Shown: piece after piece, positions 16,938 to 25,686 of the stretch
How positions within the stretch are numbered: the first letter of the stretch is position 1
How the letters are laid out: each line of letters starts with the position of its first letter
NCBI GenBank assembly: GCA_002733545.1
Contig: NVVX01000003.1
Span: 1-35,278 of the forward strand
Direction: 5' to 3'
Source: Alkaliphilus sp.
Lineage (GTDB): Bacteria > Bacillota > Clostridia > Peptostreptococcales > NVVX01
Length of the DNA: 35,278 nucleotides
Made by a program: the position numbers and the translations under genes
Notes under the pieces: generated by a model
Database searches by the model: none
Told to the model about the DNA's origin: nothing
The model's input: the letters and a program-made list of their open reading frames with translations, nothing else

Positions 16938-17726
16938 ATGGGAAGAATTACAAAGTATACTGGAATAACTCTTGTGACATTATTGATAGTTTTTCTTTGT
17001 TTTATTATCCAAAGTGAGAAACATGTTATAGTGATGGCAATGCACCCAATAATTAGAGAGATGGAAAATGGAATAGTTGCTTTTCAAGTGAGAAACTATA
17101 GTGAATTAGAAACAGAGAATTTTATTATTAGGTATGGGAGCATAAGCAAAGAAGCATTAGAAAAAATTTCATATATATCTGAAGAGAAATATCTAGAAAT
17201 CACAAAAATTTTTGGAGCCAGTCGTAAGGAAAAAATCGTTATTGTAGTACATGATGATGAGGAAAGCTTTAACAATCTATTTTTGATTAGAGACAACCCT
17301 CTTTTAGGTATGTACTACGGAGGAGCCTTGCATATTAATGGACTAAACCTGATTGAAAAAGAATGGGACTTTGATACGTTATGGTGTTTAGAAAATACCG
17401 TGCTTCATGAGATGGTTCATTTATTTACAGATCATTTAGGAAAAGGCAATTTTCCTGCCTGGTTTACAGAAGGAGTCAGTTTATACTTTGAGTACCGAAT
17501 AAATGGATATGAGTGGGGAAGAGAAGTAGAAGTGCCACGTGACGAATACACAATAAGCAAACTGCAACACTCATTTTATGAACTAAATCAAGATATAGCG
17601 TACACTCAATCATTTAGATTGGTTAAGAAATTTGTTGACAAAAAAGGAGTAGTAAGCTTAGTGGAGTTAATATCAAAACTAGGCGATGGAGAAAAATTAG
17701 AAAAATACTACTGTTTGTTTGAATAA
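16938..17726 (+). CDS. Membrane-anchored gluzincin peptidase (peptidase MA-like)
   Basis: A 262-residue protein from ATG 16938, preceded by GGAAGGGGG (the ORF-track start at 16914 lies in the promoter). One N-terminal membrane helix (about 8-25: TGITLVTLLIVFLCFII) is followed by an extracytoplasmic domain. It contains the zinc-binding HEMVH motif at 157-161 and the downstream glutamate ligand at 178 (AWFTEGV), the pattern of the peptidase MA/gluzincin group. The substrate is unknown. It is transcribed toward walR, with a gap of about 130 bases, and may add to envelope proteolysis; cotranscription with walR is possible but not shown. Confidence 0.8.
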   Translation: MGRITKYTGITLVTLLIVFLCFIIQSEKHVIVMAMHPIIREMENGIVAFQVRNYSELETENFIIRYGSISKEALEKISYISEEKYLEITKIFGASRKEKIVIVVHDDEESFNNLFLIRDNPLLGMYYGGALHINGLNLIEKEWDFDTLWCLENTVLHEMVHLFTDHLGKGNFPAWFTEGVSLYFEYRINGYEWGREVEVPRDEYTISKLQHSFYELNQDIAYTQSFRLVKKFVDKKGVVSLVELISKLGDGEKLEKYYCLFE

Positions 17727-17858
17727 AAGGCAGATGAAGAAAAATTCCAGTTGAGCTAAGCTACATTGTTAATTTTTAATAATAGCTACTTCAAGCAGGA
17801 AAATTGCTATGTGTGTAGAAGTTATATTTATGTACAATTATAGAGGGGAGACTTTATT

Positions 17859-18548
17859 ATGAGCGAGAAAATACTATTGGTTGAGGACGAAAAAACGATT
17901 TCTGATATAGTTAAGTTTAATTTAGAGAGAGAAGGATATGTTGTTGAAACAGCGTTTGATGGAAAAGAAGCTCTAGATAAAGCTTCTGAGTGTAAGCCAG
18001 ATCTGGTTTTGCTAGACGTAATGTTACCCAAGATGGATGGGTTTCAGGTATGTAGAAAATTACGCGAAAAATTTACAATGCCAATACTTATGTTAACGGC
18101 TAAAGACGAGGAATTAGATAAAGTACTAGGACTAGAAATGGGAGCAGATGATTATATTACCAAACCTTTTGGTATGAGAGAACTATTAGCGAGAGTAAAA
18201 GCAAATTTGAGAAGAAGTCAATTTGTTCATATTGAAAATGAAGATTCAACTATTGTTTCAGGAAACTTATTGGTTGACTTTGCAAAATATGAAGTGAAAA
18301 AAGGTGAAGAGGTAATTGATTTGACATCAAGAGAATTTGAGTTGCTAAAATATTTAGGCTCACGCTCGGAACAAGTATTTACTAGAGAACAGTTATTGAA
18401 AGAAGTGTGGGGATATGAATATTACGGAGATATAAGAACTGTTGATGTTACAGTTAGAAGGTTAAGAGAGAAAATTGAAGACAACTCAAGTAGCCCTAAA
18501 TACGTTATGACAAAACGAGGAGTGGGTTATTACTTTAGGAGGATCTAG
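17859..18548 (+). CDS. walR: WalR (YycF) OmpR-family response regulator
   Basis: A 229-residue regulator. The receiver domain has the acidic pair Asp10-Glu11 (VEDEKT), phosphoacceptor Asp53 (LLDVMLPKMDG) and Lys102 (YITKPFG). The OmpR-type winged-helix DNA-binding domain (about 130-229) includes EVWGYEYYGDIRTVDVTVRR, typical of WalR. It is the master regulator of wall homeostasis in Bacillota. Assignment as WalR rests on this sequence and on the downstream walK-walH-walI-walJ-htrA order. The start follows AGAGGGGAGA. One base separates its stop from the walK start, so the two are probably translationally coupled. Confidence 0.96.
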   Translation: MSEKILLVEDEKTISDIVKFNLEREGYVVETAFDGKEALDKASECKPDLVLLDVMLPKMDGFQVCRKLREKFTMPILMLTAKDEELDKVLGLEMGADDYITKPFGMRELLARVKANLRRSQFVHIENEDSTIVSGNLLVDFAKYEVKKGEEVIDLTSREFELLKYLGSRSEQVFTREQLLKEVWGYEYYGDIRTVDVTVRRLREKIEDNSSSPKYVMTKRGVGYYFRRI

Positions 18549-18549
18549 T

Positions 18550-20343
18550 ATGCTAAGTAGCATGAAATGGAAATTTGTAATAATTTATTTTCTTCTGGTC
18601 TTTATAGCTATGGCTGTCATTGGTGTGTTTTTAGTACAACAGTTTGAGAGTTATCATTTAGGAGTAGTAGAAGAAAACATGAAAAAAACAGGTAATAGTA
18701 TTACTACATCACTAAGAGGTATAGATTGGAAAAATAATGAGGAAGAAATCCAAGAGAACATAAACTATTTCGATAAAATGGGAATGGAAATTTATATAAT
18801 AGATAACGACGTCAACCTTAGAATTCTTGCGAGTACAAATTTTTCGTATGCCAATATTAATGCAACTGCTGTTTTAGATACCGAGTTAATTATAGGAGCT
18901 CTAAATGGGAACAGTATGAGTAAAATAATAATTGACAGCAGTAATAGAAGTTCTAAACATACTTCTAGGCCTCTTTATGATGAAGATAGTAGGATTATTG
19001 GCACGCTTTATTTGAGGCGGAATCTTGCAGATGTATATAATACACTGGAACAATCAAAAACAATACTGACTAAGGCTACGCTGTTGGCTCTCTTTATAAC
19101 TATAATATTAGGTTACATTATTGCATCAAGTATAACAGCACCGATTAATGATGTTACAACTAAAGTAAAAAAAATGGCAATGGGAGATTTTGATCAAAAA
19201 GTTGAAGTTAAATCAAATGACGAAATAGGGCAGCTAGCTAGCATGTTTAACTATTTAACAGACAGATTAAAATCATTAGTTAAGGAAATTTCTAGCGAGA
19301 AGCAAAAACTAGATACAATTATTACAAATATGGCAGACGGATTAATTGCTGCAACTAGAGATGGAAAAATTATTCATGCTAATCCACGAGCGCTCGAAAT
19401 ATTAGGAATGAGTGAACAAGATATACAAGAAAAAACGTATGATAGTGTTTTAGCGAGGCTTAATAAAAAGTTGACTTTAGAATACATAAAAGAAAATGAT
19501 GAGAGTTGGTCTGGAAGCCAAATAATCACATGGAAAGATAAGACTGCAGTGCGCGCAAGTTATGCACCATATGTAAGTCAAGGGGATAATTTAGGCGGGA
19601 TTATTGTGTTGCTTCAAGATGTTACAAAACACGAAAAATTTGAAACAATGAGAAAGGAATTTGTTGCTAACGTATCGCACGAACTTAAAACCCCGATTAC
19701 AACTATTAAAAGCTATACTGAAACTTTATTAGATGGTGCAGTTGAAGACGGAGAAATGATACGGAAGTTTCTAAATACCATTAATTTAGAAACCGATAGA
19801 ATGACACGTCTTGTTGGTGATTTATTGCAGCTATCAAATCTTGATTCGAAACAAATTAAATGGGATAAAAAAACAATGGATCCCGATGATGTTATTAATA
19901 GAGTTATTTACAAACTGGATATGTCAATACAAAAAAAACAGCTTAAGCTTGCTTATGTACCGATAGAAGAAGGAATCAAGGTATATGCTGATGAAGACCG
20001 AATAGAGCAAGTACTCCTAAATATAATAAACAATGCGGTTAAGTATACAGCGGATAGAGGTTCAATCAGTATAGAAACAAGTAGAATAGGGAGGAATTTG
20101 CAAATAAGAATTTCAGACAATGGGATTGGAATTCCGGATGAAGATATACCAAGAGTTTTTGAAAGATTTTATAGAGTAGACAAAGCGAGAACAAGAGATA
20201 TGGGAGGCACAGGACTAGGACTATCGATAGCGAAAGAAATTGTTGAGGCACATGGTGGCAGTATATCGGTATCGAGTAGTACAAAAGAAGGAACAGAAGT
20301 TGTTATTTTGCTGCCAAGTGTGGAAACTGTAATTAGTTTTTAA
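18550..20343 (+). CDS. walK: WalK (YycG) sensor histidine kinase
   Basis: A 597-residue membrane kinase. A membrane helix at about 8-28 and another at about 178-200 enclose an extracytoplasmic sensor domain of about 150 residues. HAMP (about 200-250), a cytoplasmic PAS domain (about 255-360), HisKA with phosphoacceptor His377 (SHELKTPITT) and a HATPase domain with N box (IINNAVKYT), ISDNGIGIP and GGTGLGLSIA follow. This is the complete WalK architecture. Family knowledge: it senses lipid II or wall state and phosphorylates WalR. The AGGAGGATC ribosome binding site lies inside the walR 3' end. Confidence 0.96.
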   Translation: MLSSMKWKFVIIYFLLVFIAMAVIGVFLVQQFESYHLGVVEENMKKTGNSITTSLRGIDWKNNEEEIQENINYFDKMGMEIYIIDNDVNLRILASTNFSYANINATAVLDTELIIGALNGNSMSKIIIDSSNRSSKHTSRPLYDEDSRIIGTLYLRRNLADVYNTLEQSKTILTKATLLALFITIILGYIIASSITAPINDVTTKVKKMAMGDFDQKVEVKSNDEIGQLASMFNYLTDRLKSLVKEISSEKQKLDTIITNMADGLIAATRDGKIIHANPRALEILGMSEQDIQEKTYDSVLARLNKKLTLEYIKENDESWSGSQIITWKDKTAVRASYAPYVSQGDNLGGIIVLLQDVTKHEKFETMRKEFVANVSHELKTPITTIKSYTETLLDGAVEDGEMIRKFLNTINLETDRMTRLVGDLLQLSNLDSKQIKWDKKTMDPDDVINRVIYKLDMSIQKKQLKLAYVPIEEGIKVYADEDRIEQVLLNIINNAVKYTADRGSISIETSRIGRNLQIRISDNGIGIPDEDIPRVFERFYRVDKARTRDMGGTGLGLSIAKEIVEAHGGSISVSSSTKEGTEVVILLPSVETVISF

Positions 20344-20349
20344 TTTCGT

Positions 20350-20366
20350 TGTAATGCTGCTGTAAT
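20350..20366 (+). promoter_or_regulatory. WalR-box match upstream of the unknown secreted protein
   Basis: TGTAAT-GCTGC-TGTAAT is an exact match to the published WalR pattern TGTWAH-N5-TGTWAH. It lies seven bases after the walK stop. A possible -10 (TATAAA, 20375-20380) follows at a spacing that suits an OmpR-type activator. PhoP-type boxes are related, so specificity is an inference. Confidence 0.6.
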
Positions 20367-20422
20367 AAGAATTTTATAAACTATGTTTATAGAATTAGAT
20401 TGATGTTTTAGGAGGGAGCAAT

Positions 20423-20989
20423 ATGCTGGTAAAAGTGAGTACAATAGTAGTTATAGCAATTATACTTATTTCAACAAATTCATATGCGACAAATGAAATT
20501 GAAGAGAGTGATGAAAGTAGAGCAGTAGAAAGTTATAGAAAGCTAGATGGAGCAGAGATTAAGACGGAGGCTGCATCTGATACTAGCTATAGCAAAACGA
20601 ATGATGAGATAGACAATAATGACTTGTTTGTTATTGTAGGACCAATATTTCCTGTGGTTATAAACGCAGAGAGCTTAGTTTTGCAAATTACAGCGCCAGT
20701 AGGAACAACTTTGAAGATAGAATTGTATGCAAACATTAGCCTTATAGTTAAAGAAGAAAACTATGTTGCGAAGCATGACCCAATACATCTTGAAGTTGGA
20801 CTGCTTGAACGCGTGTGGCACGAGATAAAGTTAAGAAGAGGAAACAATAAGATTGTAATATCTGCAATTTGCAAAGATGGGAACATGCATAGGGAGACAA
20901 GGATGGTGTATGTTAAAAAAGTCGAGAATATGAAAGAGTTGTTAGAAAAAAACAAGTCAGATGATGTATTTTTCGCAATAGCGAAATGA
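20423..20989 (+). CDS. Unknown secreted protein encoded between walK and walH
   Basis: Not recognised. A 188-residue product with a clear signal peptide (LVKVSTIVVIAIILISTNSYA, probable cleavage after the YA near residue 22), so it is exported. Next comes an acidic low-complexity linker (about 23-68), then a beta-rich domain (about 70-165: DLFVIVGPIFPVVINAESLV, LQITAPVGTTLKIELYAN) that resembles a bacterial Ig-like or carbohydrate-binding beta-sandwich only in a general way. The end is charged and helical. The start follows AGGAGGGAG. In known wal operons walH follows walK directly, so this is an insertion in the operon. A WalR-box match 60 bases upstream suggests regulation by its neighbours. 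Function unknown. Confidence 0.8.
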   Translation: MLVKVSTIVVIAIILISTNSYATNEIEESDESRAVESYRKLDGAEIKTEAASDTSYSKTNDEIDNNDLFVIVGPIFPVVINAESLVLQITAPVGTTLKIELYANISLIVKEENYVAKHDPIHLEVGLLERVWHEIKLRRGNNKIVISAICKDGNMHRETRMVYVKKVENMKELLEKNKSDDVFFAIAK

Positions 20990-21032
20990 TGTGATTAATA
21001 TTGAGCAGTAGCTATATTCTGGAGTGATGCTA

Positions 21033-22457
21033 GTGAATAAAGAGCAGTTTAAATCAGGGTTATTAATTATTCTTGTATTAATGTGTTTAGTACTTATCCA
21101 AAGTATTTGGTTTGACATTCCCTCAAAACAAATACAGATGGTCAGTGTAGAGGAAAATCAGCGAAGAATCCAAGAGATAAGAGAAGAAATAGTTGTACCA
21201 AGACGAGTGATTGTTAGCTTTGATAAAGGACAGAGTTCTAGTTATTTTGCTGTGTTAAAGCATGAAGATATGGTGGAGGCATGGTTTGGCAGCAAAATCA
21301 TACTACACGAATTTTTTAATGGCAATACAGAAATAGTTGCTGTTTTAGGTGAAGATCGCTTGATGAATAAGAGTGGTGCTTTTATTGAACTAGAATTTGG
21401 GGAGAATATTCCTTCGGTTTTAGTTTCTTCCATTTTCGAGTCTGCCGGCAATAACATTGTTGAGAAAATTAAAAAAATCAAAAAAATAGTTCTGCCAGTT
21501 TTTAGTGTAGGAACCATATATATTTACGATGCTGCAGGTAACATATTTGAAGTAACACTTAAAATATATAGTTACAATGACAGCTTGTCGAGACTTGTAA
21601 ATAACATTGAAGAAGGAGAGTTTATTAAGCATTACACGTTATTTTCTTTTGTAGATAGTGATGTTATTATGCCATTAAATTATGATGTATTGTTAGAACG
21701 AGTTTTCGTAGAAAGTAAGATTGATGTAGAAGATGAGAGCAAAATCAGGGAAATTGCACAGTCTTTTTTTAACGAAAATTTCGACTTTGTACGGATGATT
21801 AAAGAAACAAGTGGGGCAGTTGTTTACTTATATGGATTTTCGGAAAAAACGGTAAGGATAAATCCTCAAGGAAAATTGACATATAGGAAGGGTATTGGAA
21901 ATATGTTTAGCTCCAACGTTGTTGAAGCGTTCGATGCAGCAATTGTTTTTTTAGAAGAACAGAACCAGTTGCCTGAGGGCATTTATTTAACTGAAGTAAG
22001 GAGCATTAATAATGAGAGTAATAGAGGTTATTTTTTTGGATTTAACTACCGCATAGGAAAATATCCGATTTATTTTAGCGAAAGAGATATGAATCATTCT
22101 ATTGAGATTGAGGTGTTTGGGAATACAATTACTAGTTATGATGCCTCAATAAGAGAAAAAATGGACGTCCCTGCATTTATAAAAAGAGAAATAATAATGC
22201 CTCCACATGTTGTGATTGAAAAGAACATTCAATTGCTCAAGGAAAAATATGCCCATGAATACGGTTTAGAAATTGGGGATATTGAAAATGCTAATATAAT
22301 AAGAAACATAATAACCGTTGAGATGGTTTACTATGACACGAAAGAGATGCGAGAAAGGCAAGTATTATTTCCTAGTTGGAAGATTGTCACGTCAGAAACA
22401 ACGTACTTTTTTGACGCTTATAGAGGGAGTTTAATAAGCTCGCGCCGAAACAACTAA
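21033..22457 (+). CDS. walH: WalH (YycH)-like regulator of WalK
   Basis: A 474-residue protein with a single N-terminal membrane helix (FKSGLLIILVLMCLVLIQSIW) and a long extracytoplasmic region. The start GTG 21033 lies eight bases after GGAG; the ORF-track GTG at 21024 overlaps it. Assignment rests on topology, length (YycH is about 455 residues) and position between walK and walI, with general resemblance to the YycH family; sequence conservation in this family is low. In B. subtilis and S. aureus WalH and WalI bind WalK at the membrane and tune its activity. The C-terminal 100 residues (FFGFNYRIGKYPIYFSERDM) look like the shared YycH/YycI fold. Confidence 0.8.
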   Translation: MNKEQFKSGLLIILVLMCLVLIQSIWFDIPSKQIQMVSVEENQRRIQEIREEIVVPRRVIVSFDKGQSSSYFAVLKHEDMVEAWFGSKIILHEFFNGNTEIVAVLGEDRLMNKSGAFIELEFGENIPSVLVSSIFESAGNNIVEKIKKIKKIVLPVFSVGTIYIYDAAGNIFEVTLKIYSYNDSLSRLVNNIEEGEFIKHYTLFSFVDSDVIMPLNYDVLLERVFVESKIDVEDESKIREIAQSFFNENFDFVRMIKETSGAVVYLYGFSEKTVRINPQGKLTYRKGIGNMFSSNVVEAFDAAIVFLEEQNQLPEGIYLTEVRSINNESNRGYFFGFNYRIGKYPIYFSERDMNHSIEIEVFGNTITSYDASIREKMDVPAFIKREIIMPPHVVIEKNIQLLKEKYAHEYGLEIGDIENANIIRNIITVEMVYYDTKEMRERQVLFPSWKIVTSETTYFFDAYRGSLISSRRNN

Positions 22458-22471
22458 AAGGTGGAGATGAT

Positions 22472-23338
22472 ATGGACTGGATTAAGGCGAAGAATATATT
22501 AATAATTGCTTTGATAGCAACAAATATTTTTTTGGTATACAATTCTAGAAACATGATATTCGGGGAAGGACATAACCAAGCGAAAAGTGAATACTTCTAT
22601 GAGTCTGCTATTAGTTTTTTGAAAGAAAGAGGTTTAGTGATAGAAGCGGATGTCCCGAAGAACAATATACTTATGCCTATGATTATGGTAGAATATGAGT
22701 TGTTTGACCATGAGGAAATTGCTAAATTGTTCTTAGGACCGGAATACGAAGTTATAAACAATACTGTTTTTGTGTACAAAGATAAAATGCTTAAAGCAGA
22801 AGGGAATAAGAAATTATTATTTTTTGACAATTCAAACGAAAGCGTAGTACATAAGTTGAGTGATGATAAGGTACAAGAATTGAGTGAGAAATTCTTAAAT
22901 GAACATTTATTAACGAGAGAAGGGTTAGTGTTAGAAGAAATAAATCTTAACGTATTAGAAGAAGAAAATTTGTACTACGAGGTTGTTTTTAGACAAAAGC
23001 ACAATGAATTTTTTCTAGAGAATAGTTATGTTCATGTTTATATAGATGAGAGAGGTGTTTTTGAAGCAAGAGTAAAACTCCTAAACGTTAAAGGAGTAAC
23101 AACACAGAAAAAAGAACCTATCTCTGCTATAGAAGCGATAGTAAAAGCTCTAGGGAGAATTAAAGATGAAAATGAAGAAAAAGTTACAGTTGTAAAAGTA
23201 GAGTTGGGATATTATTTTGATGTAGTGGATAGCAAGGTATCTGATTGGGATACAATAAAAGCGGGAACAGCAATGCCAACATGGCAAATTACACTTGAAA
23301 ACGGGAAAAAATACTACGTGACGGCTACAAAAAATTGA
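22472..23338 (+). CDS. walI: WalI (YycI)-like regulator of WalK
   Basis: A 288-residue protein with an N-terminal membrane helix starting MDWIKAKNILIIALIATNIF, the characteristic opening of YycI proteins, followed by an extracytoplasmic domain. Length matches B. subtilis YycI (about 280). The start follows AAAGGTGGAGA, 14 bases after the walH stop, so the two are cotranscribed. Expected role: forms a complex with WalH and WalK on the outer face of the membrane. The C-terminal part (YFDVVDSKVSDWDTIKAGTA, then PTWQITLENGKKYYV) matches the YycI end. It is the last gene before the separate murA promoter. Confidence 0.85.
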   Translation: MDWIKAKNILIIALIATNIFLVYNSRNMIFGEGHNQAKSEYFYESAISFLKERGLVIEADVPKNNILMPMIMVEYELFDHEEIAKLFLGPEYEVINNTVFVYKDKMLKAEGNKKLLFFDNSNESVVHKLSDDKVQELSEKFLNEHLLTREGLVLEEINLNVLEEENLYYEVVFRQKHNEFFLENSYVHVYIDERGVFEARVKLLNVKGVTTQKKEPISAIEAIVKALGRIKDENEEKVTVVKVELGYYFDVVDSKVSDWDTIKAGTAMPTWQITLENGKKYYVTATKN

Positions 23339-23388
23339 CAAAAATTAGTCTAGGATCAAACTTGGGAATTCTTTTATTAGATAATCAC

Positions 23389-23417
23389 TTATCAAACAGG
23401 TAAAAAAATGATATAAT
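23389..23417 (+). promoter_or_regulatory. Probable murA promoter
   Basis: TTATCA at 23389-23394 and TATAAT at 23412-23417 with a 17-base spacer. The -35 is weak. It lies in the 154-base gap after walI. Confidence 0.45.
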
Positions 23418-23457
23418 AAAACGACTTGAAATTGTAGAGTATAATTGAAAACAGTGC

Positions 23458-23495
23458 AAAGGTGGTGGGCCGCTGACAAAGTCAGCGAATATATG
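23458..23495 (+). promoter_or_regulatory. murA ribosome binding site with an intervening hairpin
   Basis: The strong site AAAGGTGG (23458-23465) is 27 bases from the family-consistent start ATG 23493. The space contains a perfect 7-bp hairpin, CGCTGAC-AAA-GTCAGCG (23471-23487). When folded, the remaining spacing is about 10 bases. No nearer in-frame start codon fits. Confidence 0.6.
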
Positions 23496-24743
23496 AAAAA
23501 AGTACAAATAGAAGGTGGCAGAAGACTAGAAGGAAGTGTTGAAATAGGTGGATTTAAGAATTCTGCAGTTGCGCTTATTCCAGCAACTATTTTAGCAGGT
23601 GACAAATGCATAATTGACAATCTTCCTGATATAAGTGATGTAGAAAAACTTTCACAAATATTAGTAAATAACGGAGCAAAAATTAAAAGAAAAGGTCTAA
23701 AAAAACTAGAAATAGATACGACTGATATAGAAAAGTGCTATGCAGATTATGATATGGCAAAAGAAATGAGGGCTTCTTACTATTTACTTGGAGCAGGACT
23801 TGGAAGATTTAAAAAAGCAAAGGTTATATTTCCTGGTGGGTGTCATATAGGGACAAGACCGATAGATCAGCATATTAAAGGTTTTGAAGCTTTGGGTGCG
23901 AAAGTTTCGATAGAGCACGGAATAATTTCAGTGGAAGCAGAAAAACTGGTCGGGGCAGATATATACTTAGATGTAGTAACTGTTGGTGCGACTATTAATA
24001 TAATGCTAGCAGCTACGAGGGCAGAAGGAACAACGACTATTGAAAATGCAGCTAAAGAACCGCATATAGTTGATGTTGCAAATTTCTTGAATTGTATGGG
24101 CGCGGATATTAAAGGAGCAGGAACAGACACGATAAAAATAAATGGAGTTGACAAACTAAGAGGTTGTGAGCACTCTGTTATACCAGATCAAATTGAAGCG
24201 GGAACATATATGATTGCAGCAGCGGCTACTAAGGGTGATGTTACTATAACTAATGTAATACCGAAACATTTAGAAGCAATTACAGCCAAATTAAAAGAAA
24301 TGGGAATAAAGATAACAGAAAATGGAGATTCAGTGAGAGTGGAAGTGAAGAAACCCATAAAAAATATCAATATTAAAACATTGGTTTATCCTGGATTTCC
24401 AACTGATTTGCAACAACCAATGACGAGTTTGTTGTCAATTGCTGCTGGGACAGGAACTGTTACTGAAACAATTTTTGAGAGCAGATTTAAACATGTTGGA
24501 GAACTAAAGAGAATGGGAGCAAGTATAAAGGTCGAAGGAAGAATAGCTGTAATTCAAGGGGTAGAAAAATTATCGGGGTCAAAAGTTGAAGCGAGTGATT
24601 TAAGAGCAGGAGCTGCTCTTTTAGTAGCAGGGCTGATAGCTGAAGGGACAACAGAAATTGAAAATGCAGAGTATATCGAAAGAGGATATAGTTGTTATAT
24701 AGAAAAACTAACTAAACTAGGTGCGAAGATAACAGAGGTTTAG
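23493..24743 (+). CDS. murA: UDP-N-acetylglucosamine 1-carboxyvinyltransferase (MurA)
   Basis: MurA transfers enolpyruvate from PEP to UDP-GlcNAc, the first committed step of peptidoglycan synthesis. The product is 416 residues from ATG 23493, matching the usual 417-419. Lys22 (GGFKNSAV) and Cys117 ([16 protein letters not shown]), the fosfomycin-reactive cysteine, are present, so the enzyme should be active and fosfomycin-sensitive in principle. The ORF-track start (TTG 23445) would add 16 residues, including a hairpin-coded stretch, and lacks its own ribosome binding site. Bacillota often carry two MurA paralogues; which one this is cannot be decided. Its position inside the wal cluster is not the B. 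subtilis arrangement. Confidence 0.96.
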   Translation: MKKVQIEGGRRLEGSVEIGGFKNSAVALIPATILAGDKCIIDNLPDISDVEKLSQILVNNGAKIKRKGLKKLEIDTTDIEKCYADYDMAKEMRASYYLLGAGLGRFKKAKVIFPGGCHIGTRPIDQHIKGFEALGAKVSIEHGIISVEAEKLVGADIYLDVVTVGATINIMLAATRAEGTTTIENAAKEPHIVDVANFLNCMGADIKGAGTDTIKINGVDKLRGCEHSVIPDQIEAGTYMIAAAATKGDVTITNVIPKHLEAITAKLKEMGIKITENGDSVRVEVKKPIKNINIKTLVYPGFPTDLQQPMTSLLSIAAGTGTVTETIFESRFKHVGELKRMGASIKVEGRIAVIQGVEKLSGSKVEASDLRAGAALLVAGLIAEGTTEIENAEYIERGYSCYIEKLTKLGAKITEV

Positions 24744-24830
24744 ATTAATCTGGAATAAATCTAGAAATTAAAATAGAAAATATTAGCGCGTTTAATTAAT
24801 AACACTGGTGCAAGAAATGGAGAACATAGC

Positions 24831-25649
24831 ATGTCAGTTAAGTTTTGTACATTAGCAAGCGGTAGCAAAGGGAACTGCCATTTTATTTCAGATGGAGACA
24901 ATTATTTGTTATTTGATGCAGGATTGAGTGGGGTAAAAATTCAAAAGAGGCTTATAGAAATAGGAATAAAACCTGAACAACTTACAGGAATCGTGATTAG
25001 TCATGAGCATAATGATCATATTCAAGGGGCAGGAATTTTATCGAGAAGATTCGATATCCCACTATACGCAAACGAAGGCACTTGGGATGTTATGAAAAAC
25101 AAAATTGGAGAAATAAAATTAAGAAATATGAAGGTTTTTTCTACTGGGAAATTGTTTGAGTTAAATAGTTTTATAGTTAACCCATTCAAGATTTCTCATG
25201 ATGCTAGAGAGCCTGTGGGTTTCTCTATAGAAAACAATGGAGTAAATATTTGCATTGCGACTGATTTGGGGTATGTAGATGAAACTCTTATCAAGCATAC
25301 CGCAGGTGCAGATCTAGTGGTTTTAGAATCTAATCACGATGAAGAAATGCTAAAAGCTGGAAGGTATCCTTACTCCTTAAAAAGAAGAATTTTATCAGAA
25401 GTAGGACATTTGTCTAACGAAAATGCTGGATTAGCAATATTGAAAATGATTGATAAAAATGTAAAAAAAATAATATTAGCGCATTTAAGTGAAGAAAATA
25501 ATTTTCCAGAGTTAGCATATGAAACAGTGAAAAATGTATTGGAGAGAAATAATGTTTCGGTGGAAAAAGACATCAATCTGTATGTAGCACATAGAGACAG
25601 CAAAGTGCATGAATTTAAGCAGAAATGTTTGAAGTTAGCTTTTGCGTAA
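24831..25649 (+). CDS. walJ: WalJ (YycJ) metallo-beta-lactamase-fold hydrolase
   Basis: A 272-residue protein starting MSVKFCTLASGSKGNCHFI, the typical YycJ/WalJ opening. The metal site HxHxDH is at 58-63 (SHEHNDH), followed by the later ligands in SHDAREP, ATDLGYVDE, ESNHDEEML and HLSEENN. Homologues are cytosolic 5'-exonuclease-like enzymes linked to coordination of wall synthesis and DNA replication. The start follows GGAGAAC. An htrA gene begins 37 bases after its stop, giving the conserved walJ-htrA pair. Confidence 0.95.
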   Translation: MSVKFCTLASGSKGNCHFISDGDNYLLFDAGLSGVKIQKRLIEIGIKPEQLTGIVISHEHNDHIQGAGILSRRFDIPLYANEGTWDVMKNKIGEIKLRNMKVFSTGKLFELNSFIVNPFKISHDAREPVGFSIENNGVNICIATDLGYVDETLIKHTAGADLVVLESNHDEEMLKAGRYPYSLKRRILSEVGHLSNENAGLAILKMIDKNVKKIILAHLSEENNFPELAYETVKNVLERNNVSVEKDINLYVAHRDSKVHEFKQKCLKLAFA

Positions 25650-25686
25650 TTGTGTATATGAATTTTTGTCAAAGGAGGACTTTAAT

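Noticed and set aside
17727-17858. Terminator or WalR site between the gluzincin gene and walR
   Set aside because: Only weak wobble pairing (TTGTTA/TAATAA) and an imperfect half-site (TGTTAA) were found, not enough for a call.
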